A stretch of 41,681 nucleotides of DNA from JBEIFW01 sp044370695 (lineage in GTDB: Bacteria; Actinomycetota; Acidimicrobiia; Acidimicrobiales; Ilumatobacteraceae), in the NCBI GenBank assembly GCA_044370695.1, contig JBILVB010000014.1, forward strand, positions 1-41,681, in the 5' to 3' direction. Shown here piece after piece: positions 1 to 10,448 of the stretch; positions within the stretch are counted from its first letter, which is position 1; each line of letters begins with the position of its first letter. Position numbers and translations under genes: made by a program. The notes under the pieces are model-generated. The model had not been told where the DNA came from. It ran no database searches and saw only the letters and a list, made by a program, of their open reading frames with translations.

Positions 1-1462
<1,462 letters not shown>

Positions 1463-1468
1463 GGCGGC

Positions 1469-2395
1469 CTACTTGAACGCCAGCGGGTTGATCGGGGACC
1501 CGACCGCCCGGGTGAACTTGATCGGCGGGGAGCAGAAGAAGAACTCCGACACGCCGTCGGCCTCGCAGTCGGCCGAGAGCTCCTCGAAGTCGAGGATCTC
1601 GCCGAGCGTCATCCCCATGTCCCGGATCAGGATCATGTGGACCGGCATGCGCTCGTCGGGCAGTTCGCCGGGCAGTACCTCGATGGCCCAGTTGTCGGAC
1701 GCGACCGCCGCGACCTCTCGCTCGTGCAGCCAGGCGCAGCAGTCGATCCCGAGGCCGGGTTCGGACGACATCCACTCGAGCGGGTTGCGTTCGACCAGGA
1801 ACTTGCGCCGCCATCCGGTCCGCACGAGCAGGATGTCGCCGGAGCCGACGGTGACGCCCTGGCGGGCGCAGGCGGCGTCGAGGTCGTCGGGGGTGATGAC
1901 CTCGCCGGCGCCCATCCAGTCGACGCCGCGCAGGCGGGCGATGTCGAGCAGGACACCCCGGCCGGCGATCCCCTTGGCCTGCTTGTCGATCGAGCAGTGC
2001 TTGGCGCCGTGCGGGCTCACGTCGGAGGCGGGGAAGCCGTTGTAGAGCTGGTCGTCGTAGAACACGTGGGCCAGGCCGTCCCATTGCGAGGCGGCCTGCA
2101 GCGGCATGAACACGAAGTCGTCGGAGAAGTGGAACGAGCCGGGCCAGTCCTGATCGGCGCCGGTCTCGGACATCAACAGCACCGGGTTGATGCGGCGGCG
2201 TCCGGGCTGCGGGCCGTCGGCACCGAACGGGATCCCGAGATCGAACACCTTGCCGGTGCGGACCAGGGCGGCGGCGGCCACGAGCTTGTCGGGGGTGATG
2301 AAGTTCGTGGTGCCCCGCTCGTCGTCGGCGCCCCAGCGGCCCCAGTTGCTCAGGCGCCGGCCCAGCGCGCGGAAATCGGTCTCGCTCGTCCCCAT
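1469..2395 (-). CDS. Cyclase-family metal-dependent hydrolase (kynurenine formamidase-like fold)
   Basis: 308 residues resembling the cyclase family (Pfam PF04199), which includes kynurenine formamidase and uncharacterised amide/lactone hydrolases. The family metal motif HxGTHxDxxxH appears in modified form as QAASQWDGLAHVF near residue 105: the Asp and last His are kept, the first His and the Thr-His are replaced. This variant occurs in long members of the family annotated only as 'cyclase', so activity is uncertain. The ATG at 2395 starts MGTSETDFRALGRRLSNWG. The gene is divergent from the F420/PPOX gene across 63 bp and is followed in the same frame by the acyl-CoA synthetase. Joint action (ring or ester opening, then CoA activation) is inference. 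Confidence 0.85.
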   Translation of the reverse strand: MGTSETDFRALGRRLSNWGRWGADDERGTTNFITPDKLVAAAALVRTGKVFDLGIPFGADGPQPGRRRINPVLLMSETGADQDWPGSFHFSDDFVFMPLQAASQWDGLAHVFYDDQLYNGFPASDVSPHGAKHCSIDKQAKGIAGRGVLLDIARLRGVDWMGAGEVITPDDLDAACARQGVTVGSGDILLVRTGWRRKFLVERNPLEWMSSEPGLGIDCCAWLHEREVAAVASDNWAIEVLPGELPDERMPVHMILIRDMGMTLGEILDFEELSADCEADGVSEFFFCSPPIKFTRAVGSPINPLAFK

Positions 2396-2458
2396 GTGGG
2401 CAGGATCGTTCACCGGGGAGGCCTGCGGCAAGCGCCGCCGCGCCGTACCGTTCGTCCG

Positions 2459-2887
2459 ATGGACGTGCCCCCCTGGGTCCACGAGGTACTCGAGCACACC
2501 CGGGTCGCGCGACTGGCCACGGTCGACGCTGCCGGTGACGCCCGCCTGGTCCCCGTGTGTTTCGCCGTCGTCGGCGATGCCCTGGTCAGCGCCGTCGACC
2601 ACAAACCCAAACGCACCGGGCAGCTGCGCCGCCTCGACGACGCACAGGCGCGGGGCCGGGCCACGCTGCTCCTCGACCACTACGAGGAGGACTGGACGGC
2701 GCTGTGGTGGGTCCGGGTTCGTGGTGCGGCCACGGTGCACGCGCCCGGCAGTCCGGCAGCCGTCGCGGCGGTCGAGGTGTTGTGTGCCAAGTACGAGCAG
2801 TACCGCCAGCAGCCCCCCGTAGGGTCGGTGCTCGCCGTCGCCGCCGACGAGCTGCGCTGGTGGCGCTGGAGCGACGCGGACACCTGA
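2459..2887 (+). CDS. PPOX-class F420-dependent oxidoreductase (flavin-reductase split barrel)
   Basis: 142 residues, the normal size for the small pyridoxamine-phosphate-oxidase-like split-barrel proteins of actinobacteria; the order of segments fits the TIGR03668 subgroup. N-terminus MDVPPWVHEVLEHTRVARLATVD, then LVPVCFAVVGDALVSAVDHKPKR, where the Lys/Arg residues could contact a cofactor phosphate, then LLLDHYEEDWTALWWVRVRG. Such proteins use F420 or FMN, and the substrate is usually unknown. The ATG at 2459 has no evident ribosome binding site and may be leaderless. It is followed after 70 bp by two acyl-CoA synthetases. Confidence 0.85.
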   Translation: MDVPPWVHEVLEHTRVARLATVDAAGDARLVPVCFAVVGDALVSAVDHKPKRTGQLRRLDDAQARGRATLLLDHYEEDWTALWWVRVRGAATVHAPGSPAAVAAVEVLCAKYEQYRQQPPVGSVLAVAADELRWWRWSDADT

Positions 2888-2957
2888 GGCGCGCTGCGAC
2901 CGGCACCTACACTCCGGGGGCCACGGACCGAGGGGGCCCGGGGCAGGAGGGATCTCG

Positions 2958-4538
2958 ATGCTGGTGTCCGCCATCGTCCGGCGAAACGCCGACGTGTTCG
3001 CCGACCGCGATGCCGTCGTCGAACCGGGTCGACCGACGAGGTCCTGGGCCGATCTCGAGCGGCGTACGAACCGGCTCGCCCGGGTCCTGCGCACGCTCGG
3101 TCTCGGCCACGGGGACCGGCTCGCCGTGCTCGCCCCCAACGTCGGTGAGCACCTCGAGCTGTTCTTCGCGGAGGCCAAAACGGGGATCATCGGCGCGCCG
3201 ATGAACATCCGGCTGACCGTTCACGAACTCGCCGCCTATTGCCGCTACGTGGAGCCCGCCGCACTCGTCGTCCACGGATCGCTGGCCGATGTCGGGCGGG
3301 CGGTCGCTGCCGCCGCGCCGTCGATCCGGCACGTGGTCGGTACCGGCGCCGGCCACGGGTTCGATCTCGACCTCGACACGCTGTGCGCCGCGCAGGACGA
3401 CACCGATCCCGGTGTGCCCGTGCGCGACGACGACGTCTACCAACTGGCGGCGACGAGCGGGACGACCGGGGTGGCCAAGGCGGTGGCGCTCACCCACCGC
3501 AACGCGTGGGCGGCGATCAACAACTGGCTGGCCGAGATCCCGGTGCACGAGGAAGGCACGAACCTCCAGAACATCCCGTTGTTCTTCAACCCGGGTGGTC
3601 CGGCCGGCCTGCACCCGGTGCTGGTCAAGGGCGGGCGCACGGTGCTGTTCCCCGGGTTCGACCCGGGCGCGTTCTGCGACGCCGTCCCCCGGTTCGGGGT
3701 GACCCACACGATCCTCGTGCCGACGATGATCCGCATGGTGCTCGACCACCCGGCCGCGGCCAGCACCGACTTCTCCACCCTGCGGGCGGTGGTGTGCGGC
3801 GGCTCGCCCGTCTCGCGCGACCTGCTGCTGTCGGCCCGGCCGGTGCTGGGCAACGTGTTCTTCCCGCACTACGGGATGGCCGAGACCTACTCGTGCGGGC
3901 TGGTGCTACGGCCCGAGAACCAGCACACCGACGGCCCGGCCGAGCTGGTGGCCCGGCTCGGTTCTGCCGGCAAGCCCAACGTGCTCATGGAGGTGCGGGT
4001 GGTCGGTGAGGACGGCCGCGACATCGCCAAGGACGCAACTGCGGTCGGGGAGGTGTGGTTGCGGGGCGACACCGTCGCCGACGCCTACTACCGCATGCCC
4101 GAGGAGACGGCGGCCTCCCGGTCCGGTGACTGGTTCCGATCCGGTGACCTCGCCACCGTCGATCGCGACGGCTTCGTGACGATCGTCGACCGGGCCAAGG
4201 ACGTGATCATCACCGGCGGGATCAACGTCCACGGCCGTGAGGTCGAGGAGGTCGTCGTGGCCCACCCGAGCGTCGGCGCGGCCGCCGTCATCGGATTGCC
4301 CGACGATCGGTGGGGTGAGGTGGTCCACGCCATCGTCGTCGCCGCGCCGGGGTCGAGCGTCGACATCGACGCCGTGCTCGCGTTCTGCGCCGAGCGGCTC
4401 GCCGGGTACAAGCGACCCCGCTCCATCGAGGTCGTCGACGCGTTGCCGTTGTCGGCCACGGGCAAGGTGCTCAAGCGGGAACTGCGGGCCGAACGCACGG
4501 GCTCGGCCTCCGTCGTCACCCCGGGGGTGGCCAAGTGA
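2958..4538 (+). CDS. Acyl-CoA synthetase (class I adenylate-forming)
   Basis: 526 residues, full length for the family. Seen: P-loop ATSGTTGVAKAVALTHRN near residue 163, GMAETYS near 308, RSGDLATVDRDGF near 394, the hinge DRAKDVIITGGINVHGREVEE, and the catalytic-lysine motif LSATGKVLKRELR near 505. All catalytic elements are intact. Start ATG is preceded by GGAGGGATCTCG, a good ribosome binding site. It overlaps the next adenylate-forming gene by 4 bp, so the two are co-translated. The substrate cannot be read from sequence. Confidence 0.92.
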   Translation: MLVSAIVRRNADVFADRDAVVEPGRPTRSWADLERRTNRLARVLRTLGLGHGDRLAVLAPNVGEHLELFFAEAKTGIIGAPMNIRLTVHELAAYCRYVEPAALVVHGSLADVGRAVAAAAPSIRHVVGTGAGHGFDLDLDTLCAAQDDTDPGVPVRDDDVYQLAATSGTTGVAKAVALTHRNAWAAINNWLAEIPVHEEGTNLQNIPLFFNPGGPAGLHPVLVKGGRTVLFPGFDPGAFCDAVPRFGVTHTILVPTMIRMVLDHPAAASTDFSTLRAVVCGGSPVSRDLLLSARPVLGNVFFPHYGMAETYSCGLVLRPENQHTDGPAELVARLGSAGKPNVLMEVRVVGEDGRDIAKDATAVGEVWLRGDTVADAYYRMPEETAASRSGDWFRSGDLATVDRDGFVTIVDRAKDVIITGGINVHGREVEEVVVAHPSVGAAAVIGLPDDRWGEVVHAIVVAAPGSSVDIDAVLAFCAERLAGYKRPRSIEVVDALPLSATGKVLKRELRAERTGSASVVTPGVAK

Positions 4539-6049
4539 GCGGCGCTCTCGTCGCCCCCGATCTGGTCCGCACCGCAGCCCGCCGCTTCCCGAAGCGTCCG
4601 GCGATGATCGGCGACGGGCGGGTGCTGCGCTTCGCCGACGTCGACGAGCGCGCCGACCGATGGGCGGCCGTGCTGGCGGCCCGGGGGATCGAGCGGGGCG
4701 ACCGGGTGGCGCTGCTGGCCGGCAACGAGGTCGAGTACCTCGAACTGCAGGTCGGGGCCCAGCGGGCCGGGGTGATCCTGGTCCCGCTCAACTTCCGCCT
4801 GGCCGTGAGCGAACTCGCCTTCATCACGAACGATGCCGGTTGCCGGATGGTCGTCGTCGGGCCGGACTACGCCGAACCGGCGGCCGCGCTCGGCCTGCCG
4901 ACGCTCGCCTTGGGTGCCGAGTACGAAGCGGCCCTCGCCGCGGCCGAACCCGTCGAGACCCCGGCCCTCGACGCGGGTGCCGCGGCCTGCATCCTCTACA
5001 CCTCGGGGACCACCGGGCGGCCCAAGGGCGCAGTGCTGTCGAACCTCGCGCTCTACGCCCGGGCCGCAGCGCACGGGATCGAGCTGGCCATCACGCCCGA
5101 CGACGTGTTCGTACAGACCCTGCCGATGTTTCACATCGCGTCGAACCTGTCGTACGGCTTCACGTTCTGCGGGGCGGCGAACGTGATGGTCAAGGCCTTC
5201 GACCCCGAGGTCGTCGTCGACACCATCGAGCGGGAGGGCGCGACGCGGATCCTGCTGGTCCCCACCACGATCCAACGGTGCGCGGAGCACCCGGGCACCA
5301 CCCGGGAACGTCTCGGGTCGTTGCGCACGGTGCTCTACGGGGCCTCGCCGATCGCGCCGGAGGTGCTGCGCAACGCCCTCGCCGTGTTCGGTTGCGAGTT
5401 CACCCAGTTCTTCGGTATGACCGAGACCTCCGGCTGCACGCTGCTGCGGGCCGCCGACCACGATCCGGAGCGGCACCCCGAACGGCTCGCCTCGGCGGGC
5501 ACCGAGACGATCTCGTTCGAGGTCCGCGTCGTCGGCCCCGACGACCGGGAGCTGCCGCCGGGTGAGGTGGGCGAGATCGTGTGCCGGGGCCCCGCGGTGA
5601 TGACCGAGTACTGGGGTCGGCCCGACGCCACCGCCGAAGCGCTGCGGGGCGGCTGGATGCACACCGGTGATCTCGGCCTGCGCAGCGCGGACGGGTACGT
5701 CTACGTCACCGACCGCCTGAAGGACATGGTGGTCAGCGGCGGCGAGAACGTCTACCCGCGCGAGGTGGAAGACGTGCTGTTCGCCCACCCCGCCGTGGCC
5801 GAGGCCGCGGTCATCGGCGTCCCCGACGAGCGATGGGGCGAGCGGGTCCATGCCGTGGTCGTCGTCCGGGACGGGGCCACCGTCACCGACGACGAGCTGC
5901 TCGCGTACTGCAAGGCACACCTCGCCGGCTACAAGTGCCCCAAGACCGTCGAACGGTTGTCGGTGTTGCCGCGCAACGTCACCGGCAAGGTGCTCAAGAC
6001 CGAGTTGCGGTCACCGTACTGGGCCGGCCGCACCCGGTCCGTCGGCTGA
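4535..6049 (+). CDS. Acyl-CoA synthetase (class I adenylate-forming), second of a coupled pair
   Basis: 504 residues. P-loop YTSGTTGRPKGAVLSN near 153, FGMTETSGC near 293, MHTGDLGLRSADGY near 374, DRLKDMVVSGGENVYPREVED, and LPRNVTGKVLKTELR at the C-terminus. The GTG at 4535 overlaps the stop of the preceding synthetase gene. The two proteins share the fold but are not near-identical, so they may activate different acids. It converges on the MOSC gene with only 9 bp between the stop codons. Confidence 0.91.
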   Translation: MSGALVAPDLVRTAARRFPKRPAMIGDGRVLRFADVDERADRWAAVLAARGIERGDRVALLAGNEVEYLELQVGAQRAGVILVPLNFRLAVSELAFITNDAGCRMVVVGPDYAEPAAALGLPTLALGAEYEAALAAAEPVETPALDAGAAACILYTSGTTGRPKGAVLSNLALYARAAAHGIELAITPDDVFVQTLPMFHIASNLSYGFTFCGAANVMVKAFDPEVVVDTIEREGATRILLVPTTIQRCAEHPGTTRERLGSLRTVLYGASPIAPEVLRNALAVFGCEFTQFFGMTETSGCTLLRAADHDPERHPERLASAGTETISFEVRVVGPDDRELPPGEVGEIVCRGPAVMTEYWGRPDATAEALRGGWMHTGDLGLRSADGYVYVTDRLKDMVVSGGENVYPREVEDVLFAHPAVAEAAVIGVPDERWGERVHAVVVVRDGATVTDDELLAYCKAHLAGYKCPKTVERLSVLPRNVTGKVLKTELRSPYWAGRTRSVG

Positions 6050-6058
6050 TCCGAACCC

Positions 6059-6802
6059 TCACGGTTCGAGGATCGCAGGATCGCCGGGTCGCACGGTGCC
6101 CGGCTCGGTCACCCGTGCGTACACCCGGCTCACCGCGCCCCCGAAGTCGGCTTCGCGGTCGTGGTGCAGCCGTCCGAAGTCGCCGTCGTGCAGCCACCGG
6201 GCGTTCTTCTTGCACGGCACGGCGTAGGCCCAGACCTCGCAGCGCGCGTCACCGATGCGGAGCTGCACTCCGGGTCGCACGGCGTTCCAGTCGAGCCCGC
6301 AGATCGTCAGGTTCTCCCCGGCGGCGCCGTAGGCGATCGGGTGGCCGTCGGCCCGTAGGCGATCGATCACCTCCGCCGACCACAGGCACAACGCCTGGAA
6401 CGGCCGGCCGTGGTGCTTGCGCTCCTTCTGCACGTCGCCGGCGATGCCCCGCCAGCCGATGCGGGCCGAAGTGACCGGGCCCTTGGGCACGCCCCCGCTG
6501 CTCGTGTTCACCTGCGCCACCGACCCGGTCCGTGTGGGCGGCAGATGGCCGCCGCTGCGCAGGGCGGCCGGCGCGGCCGCAACCGTCGCCCACACCTGGG
6601 CGAGGAGGTCCGGCACGTCGTCGGCCGGCATGGTCATCGGATCGACGCCGCTCAGCAGCGCATCGACTCGGCGATCGAGGTGGGCGATCGGGTTCGGATC
6701 CCGGCCTGCCGCCATCATCACGAGCACGGTCGCAGCGGCCTGCAACGTCTTGCGGGCGTCGTGTTCGCTGAACCGGTACGGGCCGACGGCGATCAGCGGC
6801 AT
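6059..6802 (-). CDS. MOSC-domain protein with N-terminal helical extension
   Basis: 247 residues. Residues ~105-245 are a MOSC (molybdenum cofactor sulfurase C-terminal-like) domain: SSGGVPKGPVTSARIGWRGIAGD, GENLTICGLDW, RIGDARCEVW, and the conserved-cysteine segment AVPCKKNARWL. MOSC proteins handle sulfur or Moco, for example in detoxification of N-hydroxylated compounds. Residues 1-95 are a predicted helical region (EHDARKTLQAAATVLVMMAAGRDP) that is not part of the standard domain. The ATG at 6802 was preferred to the upstream in-frame ATG at 6871, which would translate the terminator stem as an Arg-rich leader. Confidence 0.82.
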   Translation of the reverse strand: MPLIAVGPYRFSEHDARKTLQAAATVLVMMAAGRDPNPIAHLDRRVDALLSGVDPMTMPADDVPDLLAQVWATVAAAPAALRSGGHLPPTRTGSVAQVNTSSGGVPKGPVTSARIGWRGIAGDVQKERKHHGRPFQALCLWSAEVIDRLRADGHPIAYGAAGENLTICGLDWNAVRPGVQLRIGDARCEVWAYAVPCKKNARWLHDGDFGRLHHDREADFGGAVSRVYARVTEPGTVRPGDPAILEP

Positions 6803-6823
6803 CGCAGGGACGGTACAACGCGC

Positions 6824-6869
6824 GAGGGGCCGGGCCCGCCGACGTTTCCGCCGACGGGCCCGGCCCCTC
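6824..6869 (-). terminator. Strong GC-rich stem-loop downstream of the substrate-binding protein gene
   Basis: A perfect 15-bp inverted repeat, GAGGGGCCGGGCCCG (6824-6838) and its complement (6855-6869), around a 16-nt loop. It begins 6 bp past the stop of the substrate-binding protein gene and 22 bp before the MOSC start. No U-tract follows on either strand, as is common for actinobacterial terminators. It should insulate the MOSC gene from the upstream transcript. Confidence 0.75.
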
Positions 6870-6875
6870 ACGGGA

Positions 6876-8417
6876 TCACTTGCCGGTGTCGATCGGCGTG
6901 TCCTTGACGATGTAGAGCCCCGAGAAGTTCTTGCGCTTCACGCTGAAGTTGGCGCCGTCGAACTGCACGGCGGTCACCTTGCTGGCGCACACCGACTTGT
7001 AGGGCGACGGAGCGGTCTTGCAGTCCAGCGGCGGGGCGCCGTAGGCGTGGAAGTTGGCGACTTCACGCATGTACGCCACGAAGCTGTCGGAGGTGACCTT
7101 GTCGGTTCCACCGGCGACGAGCGCGTGCTCGCTGGCGATCCGCCAGATGTTCATGATGTTGGTGAAGCCGGCTCCGGCGAAGCCCTTGACCGTGTCCTCC
7201 TTGGCCCCGTACTTGTCCATCTTCGCCACGAAGGTCTCGCTCTCGAGCTTCGCGATGCCGTCGAGGAGCTGCGGTTGCGACAGCGGGAGGCCTCCGACGA
7301 GGTACACGCCCTTGGCGTTGTCGCCGGCGTCCTTCATGCGGGCCAGGTCGAGGCAGGCCGTCGACAGGGCGATCGGGGTGACGCTGGGCTTCCAACCGAG
7401 CTTGCCGAGCGCCGAGATCAGCGACCAGCAGTCGGCCGACTGGCCGGAGAAGATGATGCCGTCCGGCTTGAAGTCGAGCACCTGCTGGGCCTGCGGGGTG
7501 ACGTCAGCAGCGGCCGGCTTGATCGGCACGCCGATGTCCTCGAGGCCCGGGACCTTGCCCTTGGCCTCGGCCGGGCCCTCGACCTTGCCGGCGAGGATCC
7601 GCAGCGGCTTCTTCTCGAGGTCGTGGTAGCAGACGACACCGGGCGGGGTGTCGGCCCACGGCACGGCCACCCGCTTCTTGCCGAGGTCCTTGGTGATGAA
7701 CTCGACGAGGCCGGTGTGGACGCCGACGCAGCCCGAGGTGATGGCGAACACGCCGTCGGTCGTGAAGTCGGCCACGGTGATCGGGTTGCCGACGATCACC
7801 GGGATCTTGGCGGCCTGGTAGATCGGGAAGTGGTTGCCGAAGAAGTTGAGCGTCGACAGCACCGCGAAGGGCTTCTTCGCAGCGAGCTCGTTGGCGCACT
7901 TGGTGGAGTCGGCCGGGTTGATGGCCATCACGCACACTTCGAGCTTGATCGGACGGCCCGGCTTGCCCGTCTTGTAGTCGGCGCCGATGCCGCCGAGCTC
8001 GTTGTTCACGTACTCGACGGCCGCCTTGGCGCCCTTCTGGTACTCGGGGAACGTGCCGGCCGGGTCACCCTCGGGGTTCTGGAACCCGAGGACGATCGGC
8101 GCACCTTCGGCCTTGAGCGGCTTCTCGGCGGCACATTCGATGATCCACTTGCCCTTGCCGGCGCCGACGCCGTCGTCTTTGTCGATCGAGGTGTCGATGG
8201 GCTTGGAACACCAGGTCGAGCCGCTGCCGGCGGCCGTGGTGGTGGCACCGGCGGCCGTGGTGGCGGCACCGGTGGTGGCCGCAGTGGTGGCTGCTGCCGT
8301 AGTCGGTGCGGCCGTCGTCGAGGCCGCTCCGCCCGAGGAGTCGTCGCCACACGCCGCTGCCAGCAGTCCGCCGGCAGCGACGACAGCGACGACACCGAGC
8401 AGGTGTCGTGAACGCAC
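6876..8417 (-). CDS. Branched-chain-amino-acid-type ABC substrate-binding lipoprotein
   Basis: 513 residues. The N-terminal signal has lipobox LLAAACG at about residues 15-21, so the protein should be lipid-anchored outside the membrane. A Thr/Ala-rich linker (residues ~25-65) follows, then a type 1 periplasmic-binding fold (Leu/Ile/Val family): IVLGFQNPEGDPAGTFPEYQKG, AVLSTLNFFGNHFPIYQA, PDGIIFSGQSADCWSLISALG. The GTG at 8417 was chosen because the signal peptide starts there and GGGGGGAC lies just upstream; the longer frame from 8495 has no signal at its start. No cognate permease or ATPase is in the window. It is divergent from the aldo/keto reductase. Confidence 0.9.
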   Translation of the reverse strand: MRSRHLLGVVAVVAAGGLLAAACGDDSSGGAASTTAAPTTAAATTAATTGAATTAAGATTTAAGSGSTWCSKPIDTSIDKDDGVGAGKGKWIIECAAEKPLKAEGAPIVLGFQNPEGDPAGTFPEYQKGAKAAVEYVNNELGGIGADYKTGKPGRPIKLEVCVMAINPADSTKCANELAAKKPFAVLSTLNFFGNHFPIYQAAKIPVIVGNPITVADFTTDGVFAITSGCVGVHTGLVEFITKDLGKKRVAVPWADTPPGVVCYHDLEKKPLRILAGKVEGPAEAKGKVPGLEDIGVPIKPAAADVTPQAQQVLDFKPDGIIFSGQSADCWSLISALGKLGWKPSVTPIALSTACLDLARMKDAGDNAKGVYLVGGLPLSQPQLLDGIAKLESETFVAKMDKYGAKEDTVKGFAGAGFTNIMNIWRIASEHALVAGGTDKVTSDSFVAYMREVANFHAYGAPPLDCKTAPSPYKSVCASKVTAVQFDGANFSVKRKNFSGLYIVKDTPIDTGK

Positions 8418-8441
8418 TGTCCCCCCTGAATCACTTTTCGA

Positions 8442-8457
8442 GTGGTCGGACGACCAC
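8442..8457. promoter_or_regulatory. Palindrome in divergent promoter region, candidate operator
   Basis: GTGGTCG-GA-CGACCAC is a perfect 7-2-7 palindrome about 25 bp upstream of the substrate-binding protein start and about 95 bp upstream of the aldo/keto reductase. Position and symmetry fit a dimeric repressor or activator site. No regulator gene is adjacent, so the assignment is tentative. Confidence 0.4.
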
Positions 8458-8520
8458 GGGGGCGTAGTCAAGCAAAGCGGCGCCTTGGCTGCCAAGAACC
8501 TCCGTCATCTGGCAGGGTGA

Positions 8521-8544
8521 GCGGCCGATCAGGCGGCCGATCAG
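8521..8544. repeat. 12-bp perfect tandem duplication before the aldo/keto reductase start
   Basis: GCGGCCGATCAG occurs twice head to tail, ending directly at the GAGGAAAC ribosome binding site of the gene starting at 8553. The second copy supplies the first bases of the Shine-Dalgarno. It may be a recent slippage duplication. Confidence 0.7.
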
Positions 8545-8552
8545 GAGGAAAC

Positions 8553-9530
8553 ATGCGCTACGTGAAGCTGGGCCGTACCGGCCTGGACGTGTCGAGGATC
8601 TGCCTGGGCTGCATGAGCTACGGCAGCCCGCTGCAGGGCACCCACCCCTGGACGCTCGACACCGACGAGGCCCGCCCCTTCATCCGCCAGGCCCTCGAGG
8701 CCGGCATCAATTTCTTCGACACGGCCAACGTGTACTCGCTGGGGACGAGCGAGGAGATCCTCGGCGCCGTGCTGGCCGAGCACGCCAACCGTGACGAGGT
8801 CGTCATCGCCACCAAGGTGCACGGGGTGATGCGACCCGGGCCCAACGGGCGGGGCCTGTCGCGCAAGGTGATCCTGGCCGAGCTCGATGCCAGCCTGCGC
8901 CGGCTGCGGACCGACTACGTCGACCTCTACCAGATCCATCGCTGGGACCCCCGCACGCCGCTCGAGGAGACCCTCGGCGCCCTCGACGACGCCGTGCGCG
9001 CCGGAAAGGTGCGCTACCTCGGGGCCTCGTCGATGTATGCCTGGCAGTTCGCGAAGGCGCTGTTCACCGCCGACGCCCACGGCTGGAGTCGGTTCGTGAG
9101 CATGCAGAACCACTACAACCTGATCATGCGGGAGGAAGAGCGGGAGATGATGCCGCTGTGCGCCGACCAGGGCATCGGCGTGATCCCCTGGAGCCCACTC
9201 GCGCGCGGCAAGCTCACCCGGGACTGGGACGTGGAGACCGAGCGCTCGCGCACCGACGAGTTCGGCAAGACCCTCTACGACACCTCGGCCTCCGACCGGG
9301 TCATCGTCGAACGCGTCGCGCAGGTCGCCGCCGAGCGCGGCGTGCCCCGGGCCCAGGTGGCGCTGGCCTGGATGCTGTCCAAGCCGTTCGTGACTGCGCC
9401 GATCGTGGGGGCGACCAAGCCGCACCATCTCGCCGACGCCGTAGCGGCGGTCGACCTGGCGCTGTCGGCCGAGGAGATCCGCCGGCTGGAGGAGCCCTAC
9501 ACCCCGCACGACATCGCAGGCTTCGCATGA
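8553..9530 (+). CDS. Aldo/keto reductase
   Basis: 325 residues, (beta/alpha)8 NADPH-dependent oxidoreductase. Catalytic tetrad elements are visible: FFDTANVY near residues 52-59 (Asp and Tyr), VVIATKVHG near 86 (Lys), LYQIHRWD near 128 (His). C-terminal cofactor-binding segment: APIVGATKPHHLADAV. It resembles the YajO/YakC-type branch that often acts on aldehydes or sugar-like substrates. The start is set by AGGAGGAAAC immediately before ATG. The stop overlaps the start of the dioxygenase by 4 bp (ATGA). Confidence 0.92.
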   Translation: MRYVKLGRTGLDVSRICLGCMSYGSPLQGTHPWTLDTDEARPFIRQALEAGINFFDTANVYSLGTSEEILGAVLAEHANRDEVVIATKVHGVMRPGPNGRGLSRKVILAELDASLRRLRTDYVDLYQIHRWDPRTPLEETLGALDDAVRAGKVRYLGASSMYAWQFAKALFTADAHGWSRFVSMQNHYNLIMREEEREMMPLCADQGIGVIPWSPLARGKLTRDWDVETERSRTDEFGKTLYDTSASDRVIVERVAQVAAERGVPRAQVALAWMLSKPFVTAPIVGATKPHHLADAVAAVDLALSAEEIRRLEEPYTPHDIAGFA

Positions 9531-10411
9531 GCCGCACCGTGACGCCGCTCACCGGCACCTTCGGAGCCGAGGTGGCCGGGATCGACCTCCGCCACGGGTT
9601 GGCCATCGGCGAACTCGCCGCACTGCTGTGCGAGCACCGGGTACTGGTCTTCCGAGACCAGCAGGTGTCCCGGGCCGAGCAGGTGGCGCTCGCCCGCACG
9701 CTCGGTGAGCCCACGCCGGCCCACCCCGTCGTCCCCGGCGATCCGGACCACCCCGAAATCCTCGAACTCGACGGGGCCAAGGGCGGCCGTAACGCCCGCT
9801 GGCACACCGACGTCACGTTCGTCGCGACCCCGCCGGCGTGCTCGGTGCTCGTCGCCGACGAGTTGCCGGCCTACGGCGGCGACACCCTGTGGGCCGACAC
9901 CCGCTCGGCCTACGCGCGCCTCGCTCCCGGGTTGCGTGCACTCGTCGACGGCCTCGACGCCGTGCACCGCATTGCGCCGTTGGCGTACTGGGGCGAGCCG
10001 TTCGACACCGCGCTCAGCCGCGACGACGCCGAGGCCCTCTACCGCCAAGCCGCCGAGGTGCCGCCGGTGCTGCACCCGGTGGTCCGGGTGCATCCCGTCA
10101 CCGGGCGACCGTCGCTGTTCGTCAACCCCGGCTTCACCACGCACGTCCCCGGTTGGAGCCGGATCGAGAGCGACGGCCTGCTGCGGTTGCTCTACGAGCA
10201 CATGACGCAGCCGGAGCTCACCGTGCGGCACCGGTGGCGACCGGGCGACGTCGTGCTGTGGGACAACCGGGCGACGATGCACTACGCCGTCGACGATTAC
10301 GGCACCGTCACCCGGCGGATGCGCCGCGTGACCGTGCGGGGCGACCTTCCGGTCGGCCTCGACGGGCGTCGCAGCCACGTGGTGACCGACCCGCTGCTGG
10401 TGGTGCGCTGA
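9527..10411 (+). CDS. TauD/TfdA-family Fe(II)/2-oxoglutarate dioxygenase
   Basis: 294 residues. The facial triad is visible: HxD in WHTDVTF (near residue 88) and the distal His in ATMHYAVDDYG (near 251), followed by the 2-oxoglutarate-binding Arg in RRMRRVTVRGD. Family members hydroxylate taurine, 2,4-D, alkyl sulfates or similar acids; the substrate is not evident. Translationally coupled to the aldo/keto reductase, so a two-step oxidation/reduction of one substrate is plausible. Confidence 0.9.
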   Translation: MSRTVTPLTGTFGAEVAGIDLRHGLAIGELAALLCEHRVLVFRDQQVSRAEQVALARTLGEPTPAHPVVPGDPDHPEILELDGAKGGRNARWHTDVTFVATPPACSVLVADELPAYGGDTLWADTRSAYARLAPGLRALVDGLDAVHRIAPLAYWGEPFDTALSRDDAEALYRQAAEVPPVLHPVVRVHPVTGRPSLFVNPGFTTHVPGWSRIESDGLLRLLYEHMTQPELTVRHRWRPGDVVLWDNRATMHYAVDDYGTVTRRMRRVTVRGDLPVGLDGRRSHVVTDPLLVVR

Positions 10412-10448
10412 GCGCTCGAGGTGGCGTCGGGCGCAAGAATGCCGGGCC

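Noticed and set aside
2900..2957. TACACT as a -10 element for the acyl-CoA synthetase pair
   Set aside because: No convincing -35 at the right spacing; readthrough from the upstream F420/PPOX gene is equally likely.
8220..8345. Repetitive GC-rich tract resembling a minisatellite, and a similar one at 19255-19380
   Set aside because: Both encode Thr/Ala-rich linkers after lipoboxes of substrate-binding proteins, a normal feature of lipoproteins in this bacterial group.
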